From contig NZ_AP022567.1 in NCBI RefSeq assembly GCF_010727475.1, positions 2,604,001 through 2,668,000 of the forward strand: a stretch of 64,000 bases of DNA, written 5' to 3'. The notes beneath the pieces are model-generated. The model was not told the origin of the DNA and made no database searches. It worked only from the letters and a program-made list of their open reading frames with translations. This document shows, in pieces, positions 23,696-32,190 of this stretch. The stretch's first letter is position 1; each line of letters starts with the position of its first letter. A program made the translations under genes and the position numbers. The stretch comes from Mycolicibacterium mageritense. GTDB lineage: Bacteria; Actinomycetota; Actinomycetes; Mycobacteriales; Mycobacteriaceae.

Positions 23696-24778
23696 GCAAT
23701 TCCGCTGTGCGAGTGGGAGTGGGCACGCGGGTGGTCTTCGACGGCGAGCTCCTGGAGGTCGCCGAACTACATGCGGGACAGTTGGGCACCGAGACCGTGC
23801 TGCGATCATGCCGAGGGCAGAGCGGATTCGTGCGAATAGCACTGCACGAATTGCTGATGAGCCGGCGAGCGAGCCTTGTCGCGGACACACACGGCGGAGG
23901 CGGCCCGGATGATGCCGGGGAGCCCGCTGACGTTGTGCTGTCGGCGATATCCGAATCGGACAGAGCGATCATCGCCGAACGAGCGGCGCACGTGCGTGAG
24001 GTCTTGACCGGGTACCGATCAGGGGCAGCGGAGCTGGCGGCGCCCGACGAACCGCGGCCGTCCTACGACGTGCGGCTCGCGCTCACCGAACGATATAAGG
24101 CGAAAGCGGCTGAGCTCGAAGTGAGTCTGCGCACTATCAAGCAGTGGGTCGCAGACTTTCGTCAACACGGAGAAGCAGGTCTCGCCCGCAGTGCTGTCAG
24201 CCGCCAAAAGCCGCTGGGGCTCGTCGATGAGCGCTGGGTGGAAACCGCACTCGAAGTCATGGTCGAACACACCGAACAATCACGGCCCTCGCGACTCATG
24301 GTGATCGACCGGACCAACGCCCGGGTCGTTGCGCGCTACGGGCCGGACGCAGTCAAGCAGCCCAGCCGCGCCACTGCGTATCGAATTCTCGAGCAGTTGG
24401 AGAACCGGCATCCAACCTTCCGGTTGAGTACGAAGAGGAACCGCGACATCGCTGATCGGCCGGATGACCCGTACGGGAAGCTGCGCCCGACCCGGCCAGG
24501 CGAATACCTACTGATGGACACCACGCGGCTGGACGTGTTCGCGCTGGACCCGATCACTCTGCGGTGGGTGCAGGCCGAACTCACGATCGGGATGGGTTGG
24601 TACACGCGCTGTGTAACCGGGATCCGGGTAACGCCGGTGTCTACGAAGTCGGTGGACGCTGGATCTGTGTTGTATCAGGTTTATAGGCCGCGTCCCGCGG
24701 GAAAGGACTGGCCAGCTCATGCGGTATGGCCTGAGCAGGGCGTCCCGCGATCGGTCCTGATCGATGTCGATGCGGTGG
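23692..24778 (+). pseudogene. tnsB: tnsB, DDE transposase, 3'-truncated by deletion
   Basis: It starts at ATG 23692 overlapping tnsA. The residues show an N-terminal beta domain, helix-turn-helix domains (YKAKAAELEVSLRTIKQWVA; SRATAYRILEQLENRHP) and the start of the rve/DDE catalytic fold, with the first Asp in EYLLMDTTRLDVFALD near residue 275. The homology stops after GVPRSVLIDVDAV at about 24778. The frame then reads tnsC sequence out of phase and ends at 24882. The second catalytic Asp, the Glu and the C-terminal half are missing, so it cannot be an active transposase. Full-length relatives are about 650-720 residues. The junction to tnsC sequence is sharp, indicating an internal deletion. 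Confidence 0.75.
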
Positions 24779-24975
24779 AAGAACCTCAGCGAAGAGGCCT
24801 ACGACGACTACAATCGTCAACGCCGCGAATGGCACGCCAATCTCGGCCCGATCAAGACACCGCAGCTGGCTGCCCTGCATGAAGACTTGTGGGACATCGT
24901 TGACAGCAACGCCCAGGACGGCGACAAGGCCAAAGGCGCGGTGCCGATCGACGCATTTCCCGGACTAGGGAAGAC
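24779..24975 (+). pseudogene. tnsC: tnsC stub, AAA+ regulator of Tn7-like transposition
   Basis: In frame 2, sequence beginning KNLSEEAYDDYNRQRREWHA and continuing to Walker A DAFPGLGKT (about 24953-24973) is the N-terminus of a TnsC/TniB-type AAA+ ATPase. This protein normally links target selection to the TnsAB transposase. After the Walker A Thr the sequence changes to an unrelated family. Only about 65 residues survive, without Walker B or sensor motifs. Both junctions (with tnsB near 24778 and with jetD near 24980) are abrupt, so two deletions or one complex rearrangement removed tnsB-tnsC and tnsC-onward DNA. Confidence 0.65.
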
Positions 24976-24980
24976 GTGCT

Positions 24981-25449
24981 CCCGAGTCGATTCTGATCGT
25001 CGAGAACCGCAAACTCGGTCACACCCTGGACATCCTCGCACCCGGCCTGGCCGTGCTCTATGGGTTGGGATCCGGCGTCACCTCACTGGCGGATCTGCGG
25101 TGGACCGCCCGCGAAGACGCTCATGTACTGGGGAGACATCGACCGTGCCGGCCTGGCCATACTCGCCTCGCTGCGCCGCGGCGGAATGAACGTGAAGTCT
25201 GTCCTGATGGATGAACAAACCTGGGACCGCTACCCCAACCAGCAGCACGACAGCGCGCGCGACCAAGGCCTCAGCGACGCCGACGTGCCAGTGGGCCTGC
25301 ATGATTCCGAGCGGAGGATCTACGAGCGACTCAATGAGGAGCACCGCTACCGCGGCAAGGACCGTCAATTGGAACAGGAACACATCCCCATCGCGGATGT
25401 AATCACGGCCCTCAGGGCGTTTGTTGTTTGCAGACCTCAACGCACGTGA
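24981..25449 (+). pseudogene. jetD: jetD relic: C-terminal domain of a Wadjet anti-plasmid nuclease, frameshifted
   Basis: Frame 3 from 24984 reads ESILIVENRKLGHTLDILA and GLAVLYGLGSGVTSLADLRW. Near 25100 the homology moves to frame 1: AKTLMYWGDIDRAGLAILAS, NVKSVLMDEQTWDRYP and RQLEQEHIPIADVITALRAF, ending at TGA 25449. The YWGDID motif and the RxLEQE end are hallmarks of the JetD/DUF2220 C-terminal TOPRIM-like nuclease domain, the subunit that cleaves plasmid DNA in Wadjet systems. The N-terminal two-thirds and jetA, jetB and jetC are absent. It is therefore a non-functional trace of a defence system once carried as cargo. Identification rests on motif memory, not a search. Confidence 0.65.
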
Positions 25450-25531
25450 TTCTATTCGGAAGTGACCCTAACGCTTGTGCAAGCATTGAGCGTCCAATCG
25501 AGCGAGATCTTGCAAAGATCCAGGGGGCACT

Positions 25532-27268
25532 GTGACGGTTAGTGATGACACGACGGGCAACGCCGACGCCTTTGGATTCGGACTTCACGGCATCCGAATC
25601 GGAGGGGGTGAGATGCTGCCACTTCCGGGGCCGGGGAGTGTCACGGCGGTGGTCGGTGCGAACAACGTCGGCAAAACGACGCTCCTCAACAACATCGTCC
25701 AGATTTTGCGGTCTCAATCGCTAGCGAGGTCGGACGCGCCATGCGTTGTCACCGAGATGCTGAGCCCTTGGGGAGGCACCCCGGAGGACATGATGGCCTG
25801 GCTCAGGGCCAACGCGCGATTTGAGGAGCGCGACGGGCGCACCCAGATCAATCGCAAGCAGCAGGCTTACCAAGCGAATATCGTGGCCGCATGGCGTCGG
25901 GACAGTCCGACCCCGATGAGCCTCACGCCGTGGTTCGTGTCTCACCAACGGCCCGCCGAGCGCATCGAAGTCTGTCAAGGGACGGGCCAGTTGGCCACGA
26001 TTGGGGATGCGCCGACACATCCGATGCACGTCATACGCACCGATGAGAAAGCCCGCCGTCAAGTGCATGAAGTGGCCGAAAAGATCTTCGGCATCAACCT
26101 GTACCTCGATGTACTTGCTTCAAATCTTTACTACCGCATCGGAGACCCCGGTCTTCCAACCCCTAGTGTCAATGAAGTAACTGCCGACTACGCCCACGCG
26201 GTTGCCGAGTTGCCGATGTTGAATGATCAAGGCGACGGTATCCGCTCGACTCTTGGCCTACTCATTCCCCTGATCACAGACAACATGCCGTTGACTTTGA
26301 TTGATGAGCCCGAGGCGTTTCTACATCCCCCGCAGGCCAGGATCGTCGGCAGCGAGATCGGAAAAACTGTACAGGAGAACCAATCTCAGGTGATTCTGGC
26401 AACGCACGACAAGAACATATTGCTTGGTTTGATTGAAAGTGGTGCACCAGTCACGATTATTCACCTGACACGCACCGACGAAGGTGCCGAAGCCAAGCAA
26501 CTCAAGGTCGATGATGTTAAGGCGCTATGGGAAGACATCACGCTCCGGTACGGGGACGCACTGGATGGGCTGTTTCACTCAGCTGTAATCATTACCGAAG
26601 GCGACCGTGACTCACACTTCTATGCGGCCGCGATCGACACAGTGCACACCGATAGCTCCCCAGATTCGCCAGCCCACAACCTGATGTTCGTTGGCAGCAA
26701 CGGCAAACAGAATCTGGCGAAATATGTTGCACGACTTGATGCTCTCGGAGTGCGCACCGTCACCTGTCCTGATCTCGACATCCTTAACGATGCCAAGAAG
26801 TTGCGAGCTCTCGTCGAAGCCCACGGAGGAGATTGGAGCCAGATTGAGTCGGACTACAAAAAGGCGACAGCAGAGTTCCTCGGTGTGCCGAAGCCCCCGA
26901 CAGTCGAGAGCGTGGCGACTGCCATCGAGGCAATATTCGACCAGAATGTTGATGAGGTACTGACCGAAGGCCTCGCTAGAAGGATTGCTGATGCTGTAAA
27001 GCTTCCCGCTACTGGCTGGGGAGGGCTTAAGTCGTACGGCACCTTGGCATTCAAAGCAGACAAGGCGGCGGCGGCCAGGCTTCTGGATGCTTTGGATCTC
27101 ATGGGCATTGTCACTGTCCGAGTCGGCGTACTTGAGAATTTTCTGACAACCAAGAGTGCCCCCAAAGGTCCTGGGTGGTTGCCAATTGCTTTCGCCGAGA
27201 ACGCTCACACGACCGCCGCTGCACGAGAACAGGCGCGCCGATTGCTGACGGCGGCGGGCGTTCCCTAG
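25532..27268 (+). CDS. OLD-like ATPase with TOPRIM nuclease domain
   Basis: The 578-residue protein is intact. It has Walker A VGANNVGKTTLL near residues 41-52, Walker B PLTLIDEPEAFLHPPQAR near 252-268 and an H-switch ILATHDKNILL. The following TOPRIM domain has the Glu in VIITEGDRDSHFY near 353 and the Asp pair in TCPDLDILND near 412. This SMC/ABC-type ATPase plus TOPRIM layout is the OLD nuclease family, whose members act in phage defence, alone or with a partner. No partner gene (GajB-type helicase) follows. GTG 25532 is preceded by AGGGGG. Its lower G+C and place next to the transposon's right end mark it as cargo. Alternatives are a partner of Wadjet or a repair-type ATPase. Confidence 0.75.
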   Translation: MTVSDDTTGNADAFGFGLHGIRIGGGEMLPLPGPGSVTAVVGANNVGKTTLLNNIVQILRSQSLARSDAPCVVTEMLSPWGGTPEDMMAWLRANARFEERDGRTQINRKQQAYQANIVAAWRRDSPTPMSLTPWFVSHQRPAERIEVCQGTGQLATIGDAPTHPMHVIRTDEKARRQVHEVAEKIFGINLYLDVLASNLYYRIGDPGLPTPSVNEVTADYAHAVAELPMLNDQGDGIRSTLGLLIPLITDNMPLTLIDEPEAFLHPPQARIVGSEIGKTVQENQSQVILATHDKNILLGLIESGAPVTIIHLTRTDEGAEAKQLKVDDVKALWEDITLRYGDALDGLFHSAVIITEGDRDSHFYAAAIDTVHTDSSPDSPAHNLMFVGSNGKQNLAKYVARLDALGVRTVTCPDLDILNDAKKLRALVEAHGGDWSQIESDYKKATAEFLGVPKPPTVESVATAIEAIFDQNVDEVLTEGLARRIADAVKLPATGWGGLKSYGTLAFKADKAAAARLLDALDLMGIVTVRVGVLENFLTTKSAPKGPGWLPIAFAENAHTTAAAREQARRLLTAAGVP

Positions 27269-27280
27269 CGGGAATTTCAC

Positions 27281-27439
27281 TGCGCGCTACGTGAGCTTCG
27301 CCAAGGTCGGCTTGGCGGCGTAGCGCCTGTAGGAAATGCAGCGTTTCGTGAGATAAACGTCGGTGCAGCGCCCGTGAGACACGATGTAATTGCCCAGTTC
27401 AGGGCCGTGTGCCGGTGCAGTCAAACGTGAGAACCTACA
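27281..27439 (-). repeat. Right end of Tn7-like element: terminal repeat plus repeats
   Basis: Copies of TGCAG(n)CGTGAGA occur at 27337-27353, 27364-27379 and 27416-27432, the last being part of the terminal inverted repeat. A weaker relative starts at 27281 (TGCGCGCTACGTGAG). All have the same orientation, pointing outward as the reverse complement of the left-end repeats. An asymmetric count, about three on the left and four on the right, is normal for this family. Confidence 0.75.
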
Positions 27440-27595
27440 GGACAGGCTCTTCTTTTTCGTCGTTGCTACTGCAGGTGACAAAGAAGCGGCGCCGGACACC
27501 GGGCTTAACGCCGCGTCAATACCGGTCTTCTTAGCTGGCAAGCACCCTATTCTTGACGCAGCGGGGAGTCGGTACCCCGGATTGGCGGTGCTCGC
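27440..27595 (+). other. Displaced dnaB downstream flank, possible old terminator
   Basis: These 156 bp follow the transposon. Joining both flanks with one GGAC rebuilds dnaB stop, then GTGAGCGGACAGGCTCTTCTTTTTC. That is a small GAGC/GCTC hairpin with a T-rich tail, a possible terminator of dnaB that the transposon split. The rest is without a convincing gene; an open frame through 27390-27599 crosses the transposon end and is not supported. Confidence 0.4.
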
Positions 27596-30500
27596 ATGAC
27601 GGCTGCTGACGTGACGTGTGTGACATGCGGCACCGGACTGCGTGAGAACGCGAAGTTCTGTGACGAGTGTGGAACCGCCGTTTCGGCCGCGGCGGAACCG
27701 GCCGAGTACAAGCAGGTGACGGTGCTGTTCGCCGATGTGGTTCGGTCAATGGATATCGCGGCTTCTGTGGGTGCGGAGCGGCTCCGCGAGGTGATGACCG
27801 AGCTGGTCAACCGATCCACGTCTGTGATCCAACGCTACGGCGGCACGCTGAACAATTTCACCGGCGATGGAATCATGGCGTTATTTGGTGCGCCAGTAGC
27901 GTTGGAGGACCACGCTTTTCGCGCCTGCCTCGCGGCGTTGGAGATCCAGGACGAGACCCAACGCCTAGCCGCCGAGCTTCAGCACCGCGACGGGATCGCG
28001 CTGCAGCTGCGGGTCGGCCTCAACTCGGGCGAAGTCATCGCAGGTGAAATCGGTTCACACCCAATGAGCTACACGGCAGTGGGCGAACAGGTCGGAATGG
28101 CCCAGCGAATGGAATCGATCGCGCCGCCGGGCGGAGTGATGATCAGCGAGACGACGGCCCGATTGGTTCGCGAACACGCGACGCTGGGTGACCCGGAGAT
28201 GGTGCGCATCAAGGGCAGCGAAACCCCTGTGCCCGCGCGTCGCCTCTACGGAACCGCTCACGCGCCTCCCGGAGTAGGCCGGCGCGAATCGCCCCTGATC
28301 GGGCGGGCGTGGGAAGCGGATGCGTTAGCCCGCATCTCAGAGCGAGCATTCGGTGGAGTTGGAGTTGTTGCCGGACTGGTGGGTCCAGCAGGCATCGGCA
28401 AGAGTCGGCTCGCCCGGGAAGCGGCATCGGCGGCAAGAGGCCGTGGCATCGAGGTCTTTTCGACCTACTGCGAATCCCACACGCGCGACATCCCGTTTCT
28501 TGTCGTCGCACGGCTGCTGCGGGCCGCCTTCGGTGTAGGCGCTATGCCACCCGACGACGCCCGGTCACATATCCGCAACCAACTCCCACACGCGGACGAC
28601 GAAGATCAATTACTCCTCGGCGATCTCCTCGGCATCAATGACACCGGTGGCGCACTACCCGATATCAGTCCCGACGCCCGGCGCCGGCGACTTACTGCTC
28701 TGCTCAACACGGCCACACTCGAACGCCGTACCCCGGCAATGTACGTGGTCGAGGACGTCCACTGGATCGACGAGGCTAGTGAGTCCATGCTCGCCGAATT
28801 CACATCCATCGTTTCCCAGACCCCATCACTGGTCGTTATCACCTACCGCCCGGATTACCACGGCCAGCTGTCGCGCGGCGGCGGGTCTCAGATCATCACC
28901 CTTGCACCATTGGATGGTTCGCACACCGCAGAATTGGCTCGAGAGCTACTCGGCGGGGATCCATCGGTGGCAGATTTGGCGGCCGTGGTCGCCGAGCGAT
29001 CTGCCGGCAACCCGTTCTTCGCCGAAGAAATAGTGCGCGACTTAGCCGAACGCAACCTACTCCAGGGTGAACGGGGCCGTTACACATGCGCTGGAAACGT
29101 CATCGACGTCAGTGTCCCGGCCACGCTCCAGGCGACAATCGGTGCCCGCATTGACCGGTTAGCCCCACCCGCCAAGAGAACCCTGCACGCTGCAGCGGTA
29201 ATCGGTGCGCGATTCGGTTCCCAGCTACTGGCCGGCCTTCATGAGGGAGCCGAGGTGTCCCCTCTGGTCGAGGCAGAACTCGTCGACCAGGTTACGTTCA
29301 CACCCCGTCCTGAGTACGCCTTCCGACATCCGCTGATTCAAAAAGTTGCCTACGAATCGCAATTGAAGTCGGCGCGCGCGGATCTGCACCGCCGGTTAGC
29401 GACCATCATCGAACAAGGCGACCCTGAGTCTGTGGACGAGAACGCCGCGATGATCGCCATTCAATGGGAGGCAGCTGGTGAACTCCGGCCGGCCTTTGCC
29501 TGGCACATGCGAGCTGGCAACTGGTTCAACTACCGCGACGTGCGAGCGGCACGGACGAGCTGGCAGCGAGCAAGAGATGTGGCCGACCAACTACCGACCG
29601 ACGACCCGGAGCGGCCAGCGATGCGCATAGCACCGCGAACGCTGCTGTGCGGCACGACCTTCCGCGTCGGCGGTGGTCCTGAAGACACCGGATTTGACCA
29701 GCTGCGAGAGTTAGCCGTGGCCGCAAATGACAACGTGTCCTTGGCGATCGGCATGGCCGGCCACCTCACGACGCTCGCATTCAACTCGCACTATCGGGAC
29801 GCATTGCAGTTGGCCTCGGAACTCGACGCACATGTGGAGGCGATCGGCGATCCGGCACTGACCGTCGCGCTGCTGTACGCGGCCGCCCACGCGAAGTACG
29901 AGGCTGGGGAAGCGTCCGAATGCATCGGGCTGGCACAACGTGTCATCGACCTGGCCGACGGTGATCCGATCAAGGGCAATGTGATGCTTGCGTCACCGTT
30001 GGCGTGGGCGTTGGCGGTGCGGGGCGTGGCCAAGTTGTGCCTGGGGATCAGTGGATGGAACGGCGACATCGAACAAGGCATGGTGCACGCGCAGCCTTTC
30101 GACGCGACCGCCCGCATTGTGCCCGCCCTGTACCGATATTCCTGCGGCATCCCAAACGGTGCGCTGCTGCCCGATGCGGCGGCCGTACTGCACACCGCTG
30201 AGCTGCTGAAAATCGCAGAGCAGTCCGGTGACGACACGGCCGTCGCGCTCGCCCAACTCAATCGAGCTGTTGTGCTTGCCCATCAAGACGGCTCCGAGAA
30301 CAAGGCCGCTTTTGACTTGCTCGGCCAGGCCCGCAATGCACTGCGTCGCATCTCCGGAGGGCTCAGACGGATCGCCGACATCGAAATGGCGCGCCTGAAG
30401 GCGCGTTCCGGTGATACTGAGGGTGCCATCGAGCTCGCGAACGTGGTCTTCGATGAGCAGTTCGACACCGGCGAGATGATCTCACGCGGTCCAGCGGCCA

Positions 30501-30757
30501 CCGTGCTGGTCGAGTCGCTACTCACCGAGCCAAGCCCCTCTGATCGCAAGACTGCGATGGATGTCATCGAACGATTGGCTGCCGTGCCGATCGACCCGGG
30601 TTTCGTGCTTCACGAGATTCCACTACTCAGACTGCGAGCAATGTTGGCCCGCATTGACGACGACCAACTTGCCTACCGCACCTATGTCGATCGCTATCGG
30701 TCGAAGGCATCGGCGGTGGGCTTCGAAGGACACATCGCGATCGCCAACACCATGTAG
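27596..30757 (+). CDS. Class III adenylate cyclase with AAA/STAND ATPase domain and zinc ribbon
   Basis: The 1053-residue protein has three parts. A zinc ribbon uses Cys 8, 11, 22 and 25 (CVTC, CDEC). A class III nucleotide cyclase domain at about 40-220 has metal-binding Asp in TVLFADVVRSMDIA and NNFTGDGIMALFGAP, and RVGLNSGEVIAGEIG. A STAND ATPase follows, with Walker A LVGPAGIGKSRLA near 260 and Walker B YVVEDVHWIDEASE, and then a long helical repeat region. Mycobacteria have several such proteins; they are thought to link a sensory ATPase to cAMP production. It starts at ATG 27596, 157 bp beyond the transposon end, and is not obviously part of it. Its ligand is unknown. Confidence 0.8.
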   Translation: MTAADVTCVTCGTGLRENAKFCDECGTAVSAAAEPAEYKQVTVLFADVVRSMDIAASVGAERLREVMTELVNRSTSVIQRYGGTLNNFTGDGIMALFGAPVALEDHAFRACLAALEIQDETQRLAAELQHRDGIALQLRVGLNSGEVIAGEIGSHPMSYTAVGEQVGMAQRMESIAPPGGVMISETTARLVREHATLGDPEMVRIKGSETPVPARRLYGTAHAPPGVGRRESPLIGRAWEADALARISERAFGGVGVVAGLVGPAGIGKSRLAREAASAARGRGIEVFSTYCESHTRDIPFLVVARLLRAAFGVGAMPPDDARSHIRNQLPHADDEDQLLLGDLLGINDTGGALPDISPDARRRRLTALLNTATLERRTPAMYVVEDVHWIDEASESMLAEFTSIVSQTPSLVVITYRPDYHGQLSRGGGSQIITLAPLDGSHTAELARELLGGDPSVADLAAVVAERSAGNPFFAEEIVRDLAERNLLQGERGRYTCAGNVIDVSVPATLQATIGARIDRLAPPAKRTLHAAAVIGARFGSQLLAGLHEGAEVSPLVEAELVDQVTFTPRPEYAFRHPLIQKVAYESQLKSARADLHRRLATIIEQGDPESVDENAAMIAIQWEAAGELRPAFAWHMRAGNWFNYRDVRAARTSWQRARDVADQLPTDDPERPAMRIAPRTLLCGTTFRVGGGPEDTGFDQLRELAVAANDNVSLAIGMAGHLTTLAFNSHYRDALQLASELDAHVEAIGDPALTVALLYAAAHAKYEAGEASECIGLAQRVIDLADGDPIKGNVMLASPLAWALAVRGVAKLCLGISGWNGDIEQGMVHAQPFDATARIVPALYRYSCGIPNGALLPDAAAVLHTAELLKIAEQSGDDTAVALAQLNRAVVLAHQDGSENKAAFDLLGQARNALRRISGGLRRIADIEMARLKARSGDTEGAIELANVVFDEQFDTGEMISRGPAATVLVESLLTEPSPSDRKTAMDVIERLAAVPIDPGFVLHEIPLLRLRAMLARIDDDQLAYRTYVDRYRSKASAVGFEGHIAIANTM

Positions 30758-31046
30758 TCGACGTATTCATGTATTCGGGATGGTCGTACAGGTAGGGAAG
30801 AAGCGTCCGGGTACGGGTGAACGTCTTAGGCGTAGGAATCGCCGACGTTCGTGAGGCAAACCTACACCGACGACGAATCGCTTGGCGTTCGCAGACGCTC
30901 GGCTCAAAGAAGTGAGCAACCGCCCCGTGGGCCCCAGGTACGGTCAACCTAGGCCAGCGTTTTGCTGGCGGCTTCTCTCGAATCGGTCGTCCTGCGGAAC
31001 GCAGGGCGATCTCAGAACGACGCCAGAGTGACGGGGAGGATCGACC
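30758..31046. other. Intergenic, nothing recognised
   Basis: These 289 bp between the cyclase gene and the next gene contain no supported gene, tRNA or repeat. A GGGGAGG ribosome site for the next gene lies at its end. If the DNA from the recoded dnaB end onward were one island, this is a candidate right border, but no attachment-site repeat was found. Confidence 0.4.
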
Positions 31047-31541
31047 GTGAAGGGTTGGACGATGGCGGGCAGTCATCCCGCTGACTATGAGTACAAACCC
31101 ACGGGGGAGACCGTCGACAACAACGTTGTGGTGCGTCTGCGCGCCGTAAACGACACGGCGGACGGATTCGGCACCATGATGCAGGTGATCGCTCCGACAA
31201 AGTATCTCGGAACCCGTGTCCGGCTGTCTGGTTCGTTGAAGGGCAACGATATTGACGGTTGGGCGGGCCTCTGGCTGCGGGTCGACGGTCAACGGGGCGC
31301 TCCGTCGGCCTTCGACAATATGCAGGACCGCCCAGTCCGGGGTTCGACCGATTGGTCCCGTGCAGAAGTCGTCCTCGATGTCGACGAGCACGCGACCGCA
31401 ATCGCTTTTGGGGTGCTGCTCTCTGGAACGGGGTCCGTGGACATCTCGAGCCTTCGTTTTGAAGAAGTCGACTCGGGCGTTCCAGTGACTGGGGTGCCGC
31501 AGGTGACCGAACCGGTGAATCTCGACTTCGCGGACGAATGA
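31047..31541 (+). CDS. Uncharacterised beta-rich protein (jelly-roll-like)
   Basis: The 164-residue protein begins at GTG 31047 after GGGGAGG. It has the alternating pattern of a beta sandwich: YLGTRVRLSGSLKGNDIDGW, AGLWLRVDGQ, DWSRAEVVLDVDEHATAIAF and GVLLSGTGSVDISSLRFEEV. This resembles the carbohydrate-binding-like domain attached to some AraC-type and DUF regulators, where free-standing copies also exist. No signal peptide or catalytic motif is seen. No function is assigned. It stands alone between the cyclase and the DUF4242 gene. Confidence 0.6.
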   Translation: MKGWTMAGSHPADYEYKPTGETVDNNVVVRLRAVNDTADGFGTMMQVIAPTKYLGTRVRLSGSLKGNDIDGWAGLWLRVDGQRGAPSAFDNMQDRPVRGSTDWSRAEVVLDVDEHATAIAFGVLLSGTGSVDISSLRFEEVDSGVPVTGVPQVTEPVNLDFADE

Positions 31542-31685
31542 CCGCTGACGCGGCGGTCCCGGGGTTCGAGTTAGGCGCTGGCGTGTCCAATCGGAAGTTG
31601 CGTCGACCGGTCATGTGACGGCCAGGTCGCGATGCCCGGGGGCCGCTCCATCGGGGTAGGACTGGCGGACTTCACCCACCAGGGC

Positions 31686-31970
31686 CTATTGCGCCACCGA
31701 ACCGGCGGAGTGCGGACCGAACTCGTTGGCTATCACCGCCACATTGTCGGCGGGGAAGCCGCCGCAACGTGCGTGCTCGCGGATCGCTTCCTCGCTCGGC
31801 GCCTCGTGAAGGCAGTAGATCTTGTCGCCTGCGACGTAGCTGGTGATCCACCGGTACGGCACGCCCAGGCTGTCGACGACACTGTTGGACTTCGCCGCGA
31901 TCTCGGCCAGTTCCGCCTCGGTCAGCTCGCTGGCGCCCGCGATCTCCCGCTCGATGATGTATCGCTTCAT
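31686..31970 (-). CDS. DUF4242 family small protein
   Basis: The 94-residue protein MKRYIIEREIAGASELTEAE with SLGVPYRWITSYVAGDKIYC and LHEAPSEEAIREHARCGGFP matches the DUF4242 (nickel-binding-like, ferredoxin-fold) family. ATG 31970 has AAGGAGAG at a good distance; the open frame to 32000 is upstream of this site. Members sit near oxidoreductases or regulators and their role is unsettled. It is divergent from the BTAD/NB-ARC regulator, 220 bp away, which may control it. Confidence 0.8.
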   Translation of the reverse strand: MKRYIIEREIAGASELTEAELAEIAAKSNSVVDSLGVPYRWITSYVAGDKIYCLHEAPSEEAIREHARCGGFPADNVAVIANEFGPHSAGSVAQ

Positions 31971-32190
31971 GGGTCTCTCCTTGGCTGGTTCAGGTTCCAC
32001 GACGGTCGTCGCGGTCGTACTGAACAGTGCCTCCAGCGGATCGCGCGATCCTGACGGGATCCTGAAATTGGCAGGTCAGAGACTTGTGATTGTCACTCGT
32101 AGCCAGGGCGCGCGGTAACGGCGGCACGATGGGCAATCATTGCGGCGATTGCCGGGCGCGGGACCGAAACTTGGGGAACGCTGTACGTCG

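Larger units (their letters stand above)
22830..27439 (+). mobile_element. Decayed Tn7-like transposon downstream of dnaB
   Basis: The element is 4,610 bp. Its ends are inverted repeats beginning TGTAGGTTCTCA: 22830-22854 and the complement of 27415-27439 agree at 24 of 25 bases. Flanking GGAC occurs at 22826-22829 and 27440-27443, a probable target duplication (Tn7 relatives usually make 5 bp; the fifth base differs). Both ends carry further transposase-site-like repeats. Inside, in order, are a frameshifted tnsA, a tnsB cut before its catalytic core is complete, a tnsC stub, a jetD relic and an intact OLD-like gene. No tniQ/tnsD remains. With no complete tnsB or tnsC it cannot move alone, but its ends look usable in trans. 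Confidence 0.85.

Noticed and set aside
27390..27599. Short frame crossing the right end of the transposon
   Set aside because: It begins inside the terminal repeat region and has no ribosome site or known similarity.
31047..31541. Transcription-factor annotation for the beta-rich protein
   Set aside because: No helix-turn-helix is visible; similarity is only to a domain sometimes attached to regulators.
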